Assembly: GCA_965203735.1 (NCBI GenBank)
Contig: OZ241909.1
Coordinates: forward strand, 2,666,001 to 2,730,000
Direction of reading: 5' to 3'
Source of the DNA: Bin55 sp965203735
GTDB taxonomy: Bacteria; Pseudomonadota; Gammaproteobacteria; Pseudomonadales; Azotimanducaceae
Length of the DNA: 64,000 nucleotides
Positions 51,377 through 60,087 of this stretch are shown piece by piece (within the stretch, counting starts at the first letter, position 1; each line of letters opens with the position of its first letter). Position numbers and translations under genes: made by a program. The notes under the pieces are model-generated. The model did not search any database. It was not told the DNA's origin and saw only the letters and a list, made by a program, of their open reading frames with translations.

Positions 51377-53092
51377 ATGAAGACCAAGAATCTATTCCGA
51401 TCTTTATTGATCGGAGGAACATGCGGTCTCTTACTCAGCGCGTTGTTAGTGGGGGGCTTTCTTGTATTCAGTGATCGGAATGGAGGCGCGCTCGATCCGA
51501 TCGAGGAAATCCAGGCTAACGCCGACACGAGCAAAGGCACCGACAGCATCTCGAACGATGAATTCGATCTGTCGGAAATCAACGGAAAAGAGACACTTTT
51601 CGCACGCCGACTAGCACTGTACAACTTAGTCGATGAATCAGACGAGAATACACTCGACCGATTGTTTAGTCAGACGCGTCACATGCCTCAAGGGACACTT
51701 AGACGTGAAACCGAGGCCGCTGTTGTTCGCAAGTGGGCGTCGATCAATCCCAAAAACGTACTGGCAAGTATGGAAGGAATGTTGGGTCTTCGACATCGAG
51801 ACCTACTCCCCATTGTGTTCGAAGAGTGGGCTCGTTCAGATCTTGATGCAGCCATTTCCTACGCCTCTCAATATGGCCCGGCCAACAGAACAATTGTGTT
51901 CGATAGCATCCGAGCCTCGCGTACGGACATTGATGACACCAAAGCAATGGAGATAGCTGGAAGGCTCAATCTTGATTTCTATGCATCACAACAGATGTAT
52001 GTGCGACTGAGCCAATCACCGATAGTAGACCCAGAGGAGTCTTGGAATCAGTTTATGCAGGAGCATCGAAACAAGCTCCGTAGCTTGCGTTGGTTTAAGA
52101 CCGACTATCTCAAGAGTATTGCTAGAGCACTTGCGGATAGTGGCGGTGTGGATGCCCTCCACAGAGTGAGTGAGTCTCTTACAAACGCCAACGACAGATT
52201 GATAGCGATTCCGCCGATTGTCTACGCACTTGTCAAGAGTGATCCACAAGGTGCCCTTGATTTTGCGTTAGATCAGCAACGCGACGAAACAGGACTGATT
52301 TGGTCAGTTGCCAGTATTTGGGCTGATGCCGATCCCAAGAGTGCATTGTCCGCCGTATCCGATATTGAGGAATTCCAACAAAGGGTCTACTTACAGGAGG
52401 CAGTGATTGACCGTTGGTGTAGGACTGACCCGTTTGCACTAATGAAAGAATTGAGTAACCTGCCAGAAAACTCCCGCCAACTTGCGGAGGAAAAGGCACG
52501 AATAGCTGTAGGTGAACGCTCGCCACAAGAAGCAACCAAGTCCTTGCTCGAGATAGAGGATTCCAGTTTGCGGGCCAAAGTTGCAGCTCAAATCGCACGT
52601 AGCTGGGCGAAACGGGATTTGGATGCAGCTTTGGACTGGGTCCATTCGGAAGAATCCCTCGAGCCAATGAGAGATCAAGTGGTAGGCGAGATGCTACGGG
52701 AGGTTACTCAAACTAACCCACAATTGGCACTGGATACAGCGCTGGAGCAATCTGTTCCCAAAGATGCAATCGGACCAGAAGCAGAAGTGATCAGTGTTTT
52801 GGCGCGCTACAGTCCCGATGCGGCAGTCCAATTGTTGCCCGTAGCACGCAACGAAGCCACTAGAGTCGCTTCACTGCTTGCAATAGGTTCTCAACTAATT
52901 GGTTGGGGCACCGAGGAATCCCATGAAAAGGCGATCAAACTGGCGGATCAACTAGATTCAGACGATGCGCGGCACGAGTACCTGAGCGTGCTCATGTTTC
53001 GTTGGGACTATGAAGACCTTTACAACAGGCTGCATCAGTTTCCATCGCTCGAACTGAAGGAACAAGCCGCAAAGTCACATATTGAACAATGA
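51377..53092 (+). CDS. Membrane-anchored helical-repeat protein, paralogue 2
   Basis: 571 aa. A transmembrane segment (about 8-30, RSLLIGGTCGLLLSALLVGGF) near the N-terminus, then an acidic linker of about 35 residues and a helical-repeat domain. The start of the repeats, FARRLALYNLVDESDENTLDRLF, matches FARSTALYSLIYHSNREELVRLV of paralogue 3 and FAHQAVLFSLLSKSSEEELIEL of paralogue 4. Repeats include SWAKRDLDAALDWV and EWARSDLDAAISYA. It has AAVQLLPVARNEATRVASLLAIG, shared with 1 and 3. It lies 185 bp after paralogue 1. No signal for enzymatic function. Confidence 0.77.
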   Translation: MKTKNLFRSLLIGGTCGLLLSALLVGGFLVFSDRNGGALDPIEEIQANADTSKGTDSISNDEFDLSEINGKETLFARRLALYNLVDESDENTLDRLFSQTRHMPQGTLRRETEAAVVRKWASINPKNVLASMEGMLGLRHRDLLPIVFEEWARSDLDAAISYASQYGPANRTIVFDSIRASRTDIDDTKAMEIAGRLNLDFYASQQMYVRLSQSPIVDPEESWNQFMQEHRNKLRSLRWFKTDYLKSIARALADSGGVDALHRVSESLTNANDRLIAIPPIVYALVKSDPQGALDFALDQQRDETGLIWSVASIWADADPKSALSAVSDIEEFQQRVYLQEAVIDRWCRTDPFALMKELSNLPENSRQLAEEKARIAVGERSPQEATKSLLEIEDSSLRAKVAAQIARSWAKRDLDAALDWVHSEESLEPMRDQVVGEMLREVTQTNPQLALDTALEQSVPKDAIGPEAEVISVLARYSPDAAVQLLPVARNEATRVASLLAIGSQLIGWGTEESHEKAIKLADQLDSDDARHEYLSVLMFRWDYEDLYNRLHQFPSLELKEQAAKSHIEQ

Positions 53093-53429
53093 TCGCGAGA
53101 ATCTCACCCTCGATCAGATTAGGGATCTCGAATCCTTAGTATCCAAGAAGGACTAGCTGCACCGGTCATTGAGTTCCAAGTGATTGAAGAAAGTGGAAGA
53201 TCCGATATGAGCACCCACTGCTAATTTGCTCGGATTGGCGTCGACCCACCTAGGCACAATTGATCGCAATCATTACTCTGTAGTTGGTTTCCGTGTGCCC
53301 CGGCTCGTGAACATAGGGTGCATCTCCATCGTCGTCTGTATCTACAGTTCTGAACTCACACATCGCGACAACCACCTAAGCGATCATGATTCTCCGTGGT
53401 CTACGGAGTAAACGCTTGGACTCAATTAC
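53093..53429. other. Intergenic region with hairpin before second PspB-like gene
   Basis: 337 bp without a convincing gene. A perfect six-pair hairpin CTCCGT-GGTCT-ACGGAG lies at 53392-53408 just before the -35-like TTGGAC of the next promoter element. TGATCG and CGATCA form a loose repeat at the very start. A 61-codon ORF at 53226 has no family likeness. The hairpin could end the transcript of the upstream gene or affect the next promoter. Confidence 0.4.
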
Positions 53430-53443
53430 ATGCCATATACTGA
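53430..53443 (+). promoter_or_regulatory. 14-bp element ATGCCATATACTGA, copy 2
   Basis: Identical to the copy at 48155-48168 and placed 43 bases before the ATG at 53473. TATACT is a likely -10; GCTTGG (53414-53419), 16 bp upstream, is a poor -35. Confidence 0.55.
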
Positions 53444-53472
53444 ATCGGTTCGAGTAGTTGATGGAAAGCAAC

Positions 53473-53748
53473 ATGGATGCCGTGTTTTTGACTGTAGCGG
53501 TTGGCGTTCTAATTATTGGTTTGACATTTGTGATTGTGATCGCTGTCGTCCTCCTTGCCGTTGATGAGATTCAGAAGAAACGACGGCAAGCACGAGTAGA
53601 GGATGTTCTCGACCGTGTAGAAGCTCTGGAAGCCCAAGTCGCAAACAAATCCATCGAGAGTCGACTGCAAGCCTTGGAAACCATTGTTACGGATCACAGG
53701 AACAAGCTAAGTGAAGAAATCGACACACTCGAGTCCACACCACATTAA
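53473..53748 (+). CDS. PspB-like small membrane protein, copy 2
   Basis: 91 aa. One long hydrophobic segment (residues about 4-31, VFLTVAVGVLIIGLTFVIVIAVVLLAV) and a coiled coil that shares SIESRLQALETIVTD with copy 1. VLDRVEALEAQVANKS is likewise close to copy 1. GGAAAG lies five bases before the ATG at 53473, so this start is preferred over the TTG at 53458 or ATG at 53461. The membrane segments differ, while the coil and the upstream element are conserved. It is followed after 12 bp by a TauD-type dioxygenase. PspB-like in plan, with the same caution as for copy 1. Confidence 0.75.
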   Translation: MDAVFLTVAVGVLIIGLTFVIVIAVVLLAVDEIQKKRRQARVEDVLDRVEALEAQVANKSIESRLQALETIVTDHRNKLSEEIDTLESTPH

Positions 53749-53760
53749 ATCGGTACGCGC

Positions 53761-54612
53761 ATGAAAGTTGAACCAGCCTCCGAACGCTTTGGTGCGTTGG
53801 TGCACAACATTCGCCTTGCTCAACTTACGGAAGCAGACTTCCAGCAAGTCCTTTCGTGGTGGCACAAGTATGCAGTCCTAATATTCCCTGAACAACATCT
53901 CTCGCAAGAAGAGCAGATCGCTTTTACCCGGCGTTTCGGACGCATGGAGCGAGGACTCAGCAAATCCAATCCGGCAACCGCGGGAATGATCTCCAATCTT
54001 GATCGAGACGGGAATCTGCTACCACAATCCAACATAGGACGGCAGTTCAACATTGGAAACTCGGTTTGGCACACTGACAGCTCCTATAAGAGGGTCGCAG
54101 CGAAGGCTTCCCTTCTTTCGGCTCATGTGGTTCCTTCATCTGGGGGTCAGACCGAATGGGCGGATATGCGTCAGGGCTACGATGCCCTTGACGAAAGCTT
54201 AAAGGCGTGGTTGCGCGACAAGATTGCCGTGCACAGCTACACATTTAGTCATGCCTGGCACAGGGGATTACACATACTCTCGCAACAAGACTTGGAGCAA
54301 CTGCCTCCCGTGGAGCATCCCATTGTCAAGGAACACCCTGCCACCGGGGACAAGATTCTCTTTGTGGGACGTCACGCCAGTCACATTATTGGACAAGATT
54401 TTAAGGCTAGTCGCAAATTGCTTCGAGAACTCACGTTCGAGGCGGCACAGGAACCAAGGACTTGGAAGCACTATTGGAAGGTGGGTGATATTGGCATCTG
54501 GGACAACCGCTGTGTTCTGCACCGGGCAAGGCGGTACCCCTCGGACGAGCCTCGAGCAATGCGTCGTACCACAGTGGCAGGGGACGATCCAACCAACGAG
54601 TGGGCTGCCTGA
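53761..54612 (+). CDS. TauD/TfdA-family dioxygenase
   Basis: 283 aa Fe(II)/2-oxoglutarate dioxygenase. Metal ligands: His104 and Asp106 in NSVWHTDSS, and His254 in NRCVLHRA. Arg near residue 268 in AMRRTTV would bind 2-oxoglutarate. FPEQHLSQEEQIAFTRRFG and HAWHRGLHILSQQDLEQLPP are conserved TauD blocks. TauD relatives release sulfite from taurine or open related substrates; the substrate here is not known. It is convergent with the monooxygenase gene, 27 bp apart. Confidence 0.9.
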   Translation: MKVEPASERFGALVHNIRLAQLTEADFQQVLSWWHKYAVLIFPEQHLSQEEQIAFTRRFGRMERGLSKSNPATAGMISNLDRDGNLLPQSNIGRQFNIGNSVWHTDSSYKRVAAKASLLSAHVVPSSGGQTEWADMRQGYDALDESLKAWLRDKIAVHSYTFSHAWHRGLHILSQQDLEQLPPVEHPIVKEHPATGDKILFVGRHASHIIGQDFKASRKLLRELTFEAAQEPRTWKHYWKVGDIGIWDNRCVLHRARRYPSDEPRAMRRTTVAGDDPTNEWAA

Positions 54613-54639
54613 GCTAACTAATACGCCAACAGTAGCTGT

Positions 54640-56241
54640 CTAGTTGAACGTGAAACCCTCGTAGTCCTTAGATCTAACTTCCTCGCATCTAGCAACATAG
54701 TTCGGAAATCCCACATGGGGCATAAACACTCGAGGTTTCCCAGGAATGTTGGCGCCGAGATACCAAGAGTTACACGTGGGGTACAGTGTACTGCTGGCCA
54801 ATAAATTGACGTGTTGAACCCAGTCATCCTGAGCTTCTTCGTCAGCTTGGATCGCGGAATGCTGATGCTCGAGAACGTAGCCAATACAGTTCTCAATCCA
54901 CTCAACGTGCTGTTCAATCGATACGATCATATTCGTTAGAACAGACGGGCTGCCGGGACCCGAAATGAGAAACATATTGGGAAATCCTTTCACAGTGAGT
55001 CCCAAGTAGGTTCGAGGTCCAGCCTTCCATGCTTCTTGAAGAGTCAATCCCGAACTTCCAGTTATGTTGATTCTCAACAGGGTTCCAGTCATGGCATCGA
55101 ATCCTGTTGCAAAGACGATGCTGTCAAATTCGTGCTTTGAGTCCTGGCATTGAATCCCAGTTCGAGTTATTCGTTGTATAGGATTCGTCCGAATATCAAC
55201 TAGGTCGACATTAGGCAGGTTGTATGTCTCAAAGTAATTGGTGTCCAAACACAATCTCTTGCATCCAATTACCGAATCTGGACACAGTATTTCGGCTGCG
55301 GCAGGATCTTCAACGGTCTCCCGGATTCTTTCTCGTGCAAATTCAGCGGCTACATCGTTGGAACCCTTGTTGATTGTCAGATCGTTGTATGCACCGAGAA
55401 ATCCAAATCCGCCAATTTCCCATCTTTTGGCGAACTCGAACTGCTGTTCTTCGGCACTTGCTTCCAAAGCGGACTGATTGTTGCCGACGAAAGTGCTCCC
55501 TAGAGCCGCTGGCATGAGTCGGTTACGTGCCCGAAACTCCGAGTAATTGGCCTTTACTCTAGATTCATACTCCTTGTCTATGGATCCATTCCGGGCGGGG
55601 ACCGAAAAATTAGGCGTACGCTGAAACACCGTCAAGGACTCGCATCCTGAGGCAATATGCGGAATCGCTTGGATCGCAGACGATCCAGTTCCTACGATTC
55701 CAACTCGTAGACCACCAAAATCTACTTCGTGGTGTGGCCAATTACCGGTGTGATAAGTGTTGCCTTTGAACGAATCTCTTCCTTCAATCTCCGGAGTGTT
55801 TGTCGAAGACAAGCAACCCGTAGCCATGATCAGGAACTGGGCGGTGAATCGATCTCCCTGATCCGTTTCGACAGTCCACTGGCAAGTCGCATCGTCGTAA
55901 GTTGCCCGTTCGACACTCGTGCCGAACTTTACACCCTGCAGTAAGTTGAATCGTTGAGCGACATGGTTGATGTAGTGAAGAATTTCAGGCTGTCCAGAGT
56001 AGCGCTCGCTCCAATTCCATTCCTGTTGGAGCTCTTCGCAAAACGAATAGGAGTACTCCAAGCTCTCGACATCACACCGCGCACCAGGATAACGATTCCA
56101 GTACCACGTCCCACCGACACCGTGACCCCTCTCCAATACGAGAGACGACAATCCGGCTTGTCGTAACCGATGCAACATGTAGAGACCCGCAATACCGGCA
56201 CCTACCACGATTGCATCAAATTGACTACGGTTTAGTTTCAT
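54640..56241 (-). CDS. Baeyer-Villiger-type flavin monooxygenase
   Basis: 533 aa. FAD fold VVGAGIAGLYMLHRLR (residues 12-27), the GGTWYWNRYPGARCDVES block, and the Baeyer-Villiger fingerprint FXGXXXHTXXW(P/D) as FKGNTYHTGNWP (158-169). The NADPH site is GIVGTGSSAIQAIP (about 181). It resembles cyclohexanone monooxygenase-type enzymes that insert oxygen next to a ketone. ATG 56241 fits. The gene precedes no obvious partner; its neighbours are a TauD dioxygenase and a GH32 enzyme. Confidence 0.92.
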   Translation of the reverse strand: MKLNRSQFDAIVVGAGIAGLYMLHRLRQAGLSSLVLERGHGVGGTWYWNRYPGARCDVESLEYSYSFCEELQQEWNWSERYSGQPEILHYINHVAQRFNLLQGVKFGTSVERATYDDATCQWTVETDQGDRFTAQFLIMATGCLSSTNTPEIEGRDSFKGNTYHTGNWPHHEVDFGGLRVGIVGTGSSAIQAIPHIASGCESLTVFQRTPNFSVPARNGSIDKEYESRVKANYSEFRARNRLMPAALGSTFVGNNQSALEASAEEQQFEFAKRWEIGGFGFLGAYNDLTINKGSNDVAAEFARERIRETVEDPAAAEILCPDSVIGCKRLCLDTNYFETYNLPNVDLVDIRTNPIQRITRTGIQCQDSKHEFDSIVFATGFDAMTGTLLRINITGSSGLTLQEAWKAGPRTYLGLTVKGFPNMFLISGPGSPSVLTNMIVSIEQHVEWIENCIGYVLEHQHSAIQADEEAQDDWVQHVNLLASSTLYPTCNSWYLGANIPGKPRVFMPHVGFPNYVARCEEVRSKDYEGFTFN

Positions 56242-56366
56242 TGGATTTTCATGTCACAGCAAGTGTTTCTGAATTCGAATCGTGTGGACCGAGAATCCAA
56301 AATCTTACATAGCTGTTCAATACACCGATGCTTTCACAAGCTCTTGGGTCGAAAATCATCGAAGAG

Positions 56367-57920
56367 TCAGACGTAAATTGACTTCAGGTGCCAAAACTTC
56401 AGCTTCTCAACACTCGACGACGATCCTTTCGACAACAAACTAATTCCCGTACTGTCGTCACAAGTAGGATACGCTCGGACAGAAACGCAACGTCTCTCAT
56501 TGACAAAGACTTCAACGACGCTTCGATCAACAAAAATCCGTAACTGCAGCTTCTCCTCTCGGTCAATAAAAACATCCAGATTTTCTGGGGGTCGGGATCG
56601 AAATTTCGGTGCAACGGAAGAATGAGAATTGTCCAAGGAGATACAACTGTTTCGACCTCCAAAGCCAAGGGAAGGATTAAAGTAGCCCCTTTCACGAAAG
56701 ACTGAAATCCGTGTGAATTCCCGTTTGTCTCTCGATCTCAACACGTTGATCTCAAAACACGAAGACGGACGTTCGTCGACATCCAGTTCCAATTCATAGG
56801 AATTCCCACACACTTGATCCAACACTAATTCTTGATTTGCTGGAAGTTCAAACGACTCCAACTGTTTGCAATTTTCCCGCAAAGACTCAAGGGCACTGAC
56901 CGGACTAATATCCACCGAATCCCTATTCTCCGCGAGTCTAAGAACTCGTGGAAGTGTCATAACCTGATTCCAACCCTCTGCCGGAAGGCCAGGGTTCATA
57001 TTGAAGATAACAGTCACTGCGCCATCTTCATTGGGAAAAGCTGACGGAGCGTGGACGCCACATGGGCCGGCGGCACCAAAATTGAATTTCTCGCCGTAAC
57101 TCACTACGAACTTGTCACGCTGTTTGTCATAGTCACCCAAAAGGTACTGCCCACCGCTTGTGTGACTGAAAAAAAGCAAGATGTAACGATCGCCGATTGG
57201 CCAAAAATACGGGCAGGCACCATCGTCCCAGACACGCGTGAATCGATCACCTTCAATAAAGGAGTGAAGAAACTCCCAATCCTTAAGGTTCTGTGATCGA
57301 AACAAGAAATCGGCAGCCACTTGCTTGTTTGTGTGTTCAAGAGACTCTCTTCCGGCTGACAACGAGTAGTAGGAATCACCCTTTCGCCATATACATGGAT
57401 CAAAGACGTTGTAAGGTTGGTGGGTCGAGCCGTCTTTCCCAATTGGAATGACGGGGGCGTTTTGTAGTTTCTCCCAATTCAAGAGCAACGGGTCGCTCGA
57501 CGTAGCAATCATGTTTCCGGCCTTCGTGCCGTGATACATAGCGATAACACGATCGTCTTCGACAAGAGTCGACCCCGAGAAGCAACACTCTTCCGGGTCG
57601 GGATAAATGCAGTAAGGAAGGTCTAGCCAGTGAACCAGATCCTTTGAAATTGCATGTCCCCAGTGTTGCCGAGGGTCCTCAGGAGGATATGCTTGATAGA
57701 AGAGATGCCAATTTCCACGCCAGTAACACAATCCATTGGGATCGTTAAGCACGCCTTCGGGATTGACGTAGTGATATTGAGGTCGGTGAGGATCTGAATA
57801 CTCGCGACGGGACTGTTTCATGCGCAAGAGCAAGGGATTGTCAGCCAATTCTTGCAACTGCGTGTCGAGATCATCCGAGAATTGATATTGGGGAACGAGA
57901 GACTTCCGACTAGAACTCAT
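56367..57920 (-). CDS. Glycoside hydrolase family 32 protein with missing acid/base Glu
   Basis: 517 aa. Five-bladed propeller with the GH32 nucleophile motif NDPNG (Asp60), FSGS (114-117) and a FDP variant of RDP (Asp174). A C-terminal beta-sandwich (from about residue 370) is present. The EC motif that supplies the acid/base catalyst reads GACPYF (Ala235 in place of Glu). No signal peptide is visible, so it is probably cytosolic. GH32 enzymes cleave fructose-containing sugars. The altered EC motif suggests a subfamily with another substrate or low activity. No sugar transporter or fructose regulator is close. The ATG at 57920 is followed by a hydrophilic extension. Confidence 0.88.
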   Translation of the reverse strand: MSSSRKSLVPQYQFSDDLDTQLQELADNPLLLRMKQSRREYSDPHRPQYHYVNPEGVLNDPNGLCYWRGNWHLFYQAYPPEDPRQHWGHAISKDLVHWLDLPYCIYPDPEECCFSGSTLVEDDRVIAMYHGTKAGNMIATSSDPLLLNWEKLQNAPVIPIGKDGSTHQPYNVFDPCIWRKGDSYYSLSAGRESLEHTNKQVAADFLFRSQNLKDWEFLHSFIEGDRFTRVWDDGACPYFWPIGDRYILLFFSHTSGGQYLLGDYDKQRDKFVVSYGEKFNFGAAGPCGVHAPSAFPNEDGAVTVIFNMNPGLPAEGWNQVMTLPRVLRLAENRDSVDISPVSALESLRENCKQLESFELPANQELVLDQVCGNSYELELDVDERPSSCFEINVLRSRDKREFTRISVFRERGYFNPSLGFGGRNSCISLDNSHSSVAPKFRSRPPENLDVFIDREEKLQLRIFVDRSVVEVFVNERRCVSVRAYPTCDDSTGISLLSKGSSSSVEKLKFWHLKSIYV

Positions 57921-57982
57921 GGATCTGTCCTATACAGAGTTGTCACAATACAATGGAAAATCGTTCTTTGTGAGCATGTCCC

Positions 57983-58405
57983 ATGGGTCGAGAATTGCTC
58001 GGGTTTGACCATATTCATTTGATCAGTAGTTCGCCTGAGAACACCGCTGACTGGTATGTCCGCATTTTAGGTGCATCCATTGTCGCCAAGTACGAGCTTC
58101 GAGATGCACCCCAAATTAGTCTGTCGCTGGGAGGTATTACGCTTTTGATCAGAGGCAAGAGACCGGGTGAAAACCCACAGCATCGGCCTCCCATGCGTGA
58201 CTTTCAAGACTATTCGAGCCACGATGTCTGGGGAACGGACCACTTTGGCTTCACATACAAAGGCGATCTCAAGCAGTTTTGCAACCAGATTCAGTCAAAG
58301 GGTGCGGAATTACTCGTTGATCCATGGGAGTTCACCCCGAATTCCTTGATCTGCTACGTCAAAGCTCCGGACGGAGTGAGCGTTGAAATCGTCCAAGCCC
58401 GATAG
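57983..58405 (+). CDS. VOC (glyoxalase/dioxygenase) family protein
   Basis: 140 aa, one VOC domain of two beta-alpha-beta-beta-beta units. Metal ligands may be His10 or His12 (GFDHIHL), His in WGTDHFGF and Glu in VSVEIVQA. VOC members include glyoxalase, dioxygenases and resistance proteins; nothing points to one. It is divergent from the GH32 gene with 62 bp between and leads the series VOC, MscS-like, MgtE pair. Confidence 0.82.
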   Translation: MGRELLGFDHIHLISSSPENTADWYVRILGASIVAKYELRDAPQISLSLGGITLLIRGKRPGENPQHRPPMRDFQDYSSHDVWGTDHFGFTYKGDLKQFCNQIQSKGAELLVDPWEFTPNSLICYVKAPDGVSVEIVQAR

Positions 58406-58465
58406 CGCTTGCGCACTTGAAGTTCGTAATGCAAACGACGAGCACCCAAAGATCTCGATAGTTTC

Positions 58466-59245
58466 TTGAATTCGGAAGTTGTGGACTTTTCTCAAGTAGG
58501 TAGTTTCTTCAACTGGTTGCTCAGTTCCAATGAGTTTCTTGCAATCAGCGTGCTCGTTCTCGGATTTGTGGCTGCCTTAATCGTTCGAGTAATTCTCGTG
58601 CGATTGAGCCAACGCTTCAGTAGCCGCAGCGACGTTTACTCCTCAAGTTTCGAAACAGCTTTGAACCGAGCCGGTCCTGTAATGTTCTGGACCATTCTCA
58701 TCGTGTCGGTATTTTTGGCCTATGAAATCTTAGGCGTTCACGGTGAATGGCTCGTTCTCGAGTCACTCCTCGATCAAGCTCCAAAAATCGTCCTTGCTGT
58801 TGCGATCGTAATCGTCGCACATCTACTTGGAACAGCGTTGCGTGACGTTGTTAGGCGAACCATCCGGGACAATCGATTCGCACGTCCTGCGGGATCCATG
58901 GCGTACATAGCAGTGCTGCTGATCGGATTAATCGTTGGACTTCAGCAAGTCGGGATAAATATCGGCTTCATTGGAGTTGGAGTGCTCATAATCGTCGCGG
59001 TCACGCTCGCAACTTTCGGTTTGGCATTTGCTATTGGTGCGCAACATCACATTGCAAACCTCATTGCACGTCAAGAATTGAATAAGCTGAATGTCGGCGA
59101 CCGTATCCAAATTGATGGAATCGAAGGAACGGTCGCAGATATTCAGCGTACCAACGTAGTCCTGATCACAAGTGAAGGAACTGCTTCGGTGCCTGCATCC
59201 CGCTTCACACAGTCCATTGTTCACGTTGTGTCCAGTTCCAAATGA
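58466..59245 (+). CDS. MscS-like mechanosensitive channel family protein
   Basis: 259 aa. Four or five hydrophobic segments precede a short beta domain (GDRIQIDGIEGTVADIQRTNVVLITSEGTASVPASRF). GLAFAIGAQHHIANLIA matches the pore-lining helix and beginning of the beta domain in MscS. The helical part is compact, like CmpX-type proteins. The TTG at 58466 and a GTG five codons later are both possible starts, none with a good ribosome site. Its stop overlaps the next gene (ATGA), linking it to the MgtE-like pair. Confidence 0.83.
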   Translation: MNSEVVDFSQVGSFFNWLLSSNEFLAISVLVLGFVAALIVRVILVRLSQRFSSRSDVYSSSFETALNRAGPVMFWTILIVSVFLAYEILGVHGEWLVLESLLDQAPKIVLAVAIVIVAHLLGTALRDVVRRTIRDNRFARPAGSMAYIAVLLIGLIVGLQQVGINIGFIGVGVLIIVAVTLATFGLAFAIGAQHHIANLIARQELNKLNVGDRIQIDGIEGTVADIQRTNVVLITSEGTASVPASRFTQSIVHVVSSSK

Positions 59246-60087
59246 ATGTGGTCAAAGAGAAAAGGGACATTCCGGAACTAGACGAGAGCGGACTAGTACA
59301 CGACTTTGCTGTAAAGCACCCTCAAGAATTCGCACGGGTTCTGTCAAGATTCGACAGCGATGTATCCGTTCAAGTGCTTAGAGCGTTACCCACCGAGACA
59401 ATTGTTCCAATAGCCGCACACCTCTCACAGGAGAACACAACCTCGATCTTTGAGATTTATGACATCGAGCAAATAGCACAGCTGCTGGACTCAGCATCAA
59501 TGGACGATGCATCTAGGATCGTGTATCGGTTAGCAGCAACACTGCGAACAGATGTTTTGGCACTAGTTTCGAACTCCAGAAAGGCAAAAGCCTTGAGTCA
59601 ATTTGCGCGATTGGAAGCAAACACTGTAGGAGAAATAGCCGATAAAGACTTCCTTTGGTTTCCAGGATCCATGAGTGTGGATCAAGTGCGAAGAGCGATT
59701 CAATCTGCAGCTGACCGCGACGCAGTGGAATCTGCAATCGTTCTCAATGACGATGAAACCGTACTGGGCCTACTTGACTACATAAGCCTCACTCAGGCCG
59801 AAAGCAACGATTTAGTCAGCAATTGCGTAGTGCAAACGACTTTGGTTCCAGCTGAAGCACGACCACATGCCGTGGTCTATTTTGATGACTGGCATCGTGT
59901 AAATAGACTGCCAATTGTTGACCACGACCTGATCCCCATTGGCGTTCTGCGATGGGGCCAACTAGCTGAATTGGCAGATTCTCCATCCGAAGAAGAAACA
60001 CCTGACTCATTCAGTATCGTTTACGAGATTCTCGACACAATGATTGAGTTAGGGCGAAGTTTACTGAGTCTTCCAGGTCGTCGATGA
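59242..60087 (+). CDS. Soluble MgtE-N/CBS protein
   Basis: 281 aa, no transmembrane helix. Residues about 15-130 resemble the MgtE N-terminal helical domain. A CBS-like region (about 135-250) follows: FLWFPGSMSVDQVRRAIQ, ESAIVLNDDETVLGLLDYISL and RLPIVDHDLIPIGVLRWGQLAEL. In MgtE these domains sense Mg2+ and gate the pore. As a stand-alone protein, overlapping full MgtE by 4 bp at both ends of its context, it is probably a regulator or partner of the transporter encoded next. Possibly a split duplicate. Confidence 0.8.
   Translation: MNVVKEKRDIPELDESGLVHDFAVKHPQEFARVLSRFDSDVSVQVLRALPTETIVPIAAHLSQENTTSIFEIYDIEQIAQLLDSASMDDASRIVYRLAATLRTDVLALVSNSRKAKALSQFARLEANTVGEIADKDFLWFPGSMSVDQVRRAIQSAADRDAVESAIVLNDDETVLGLLDYISLTQAESNDLVSNCVVQTTLVPAEARPHAVVYFDDWHRVNRLPIVDHDLIPIGVLRWGQLAELADSPSEEETPDSFSIVYEILDTMIELGRSLLSLPGRR

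Noticed and set aside
53226..53411. 61-codon ORF in the gap before the second PspB-like gene
   Set aside because: No ribosome site or motif, and it crosses the hairpin next to the promoter element.
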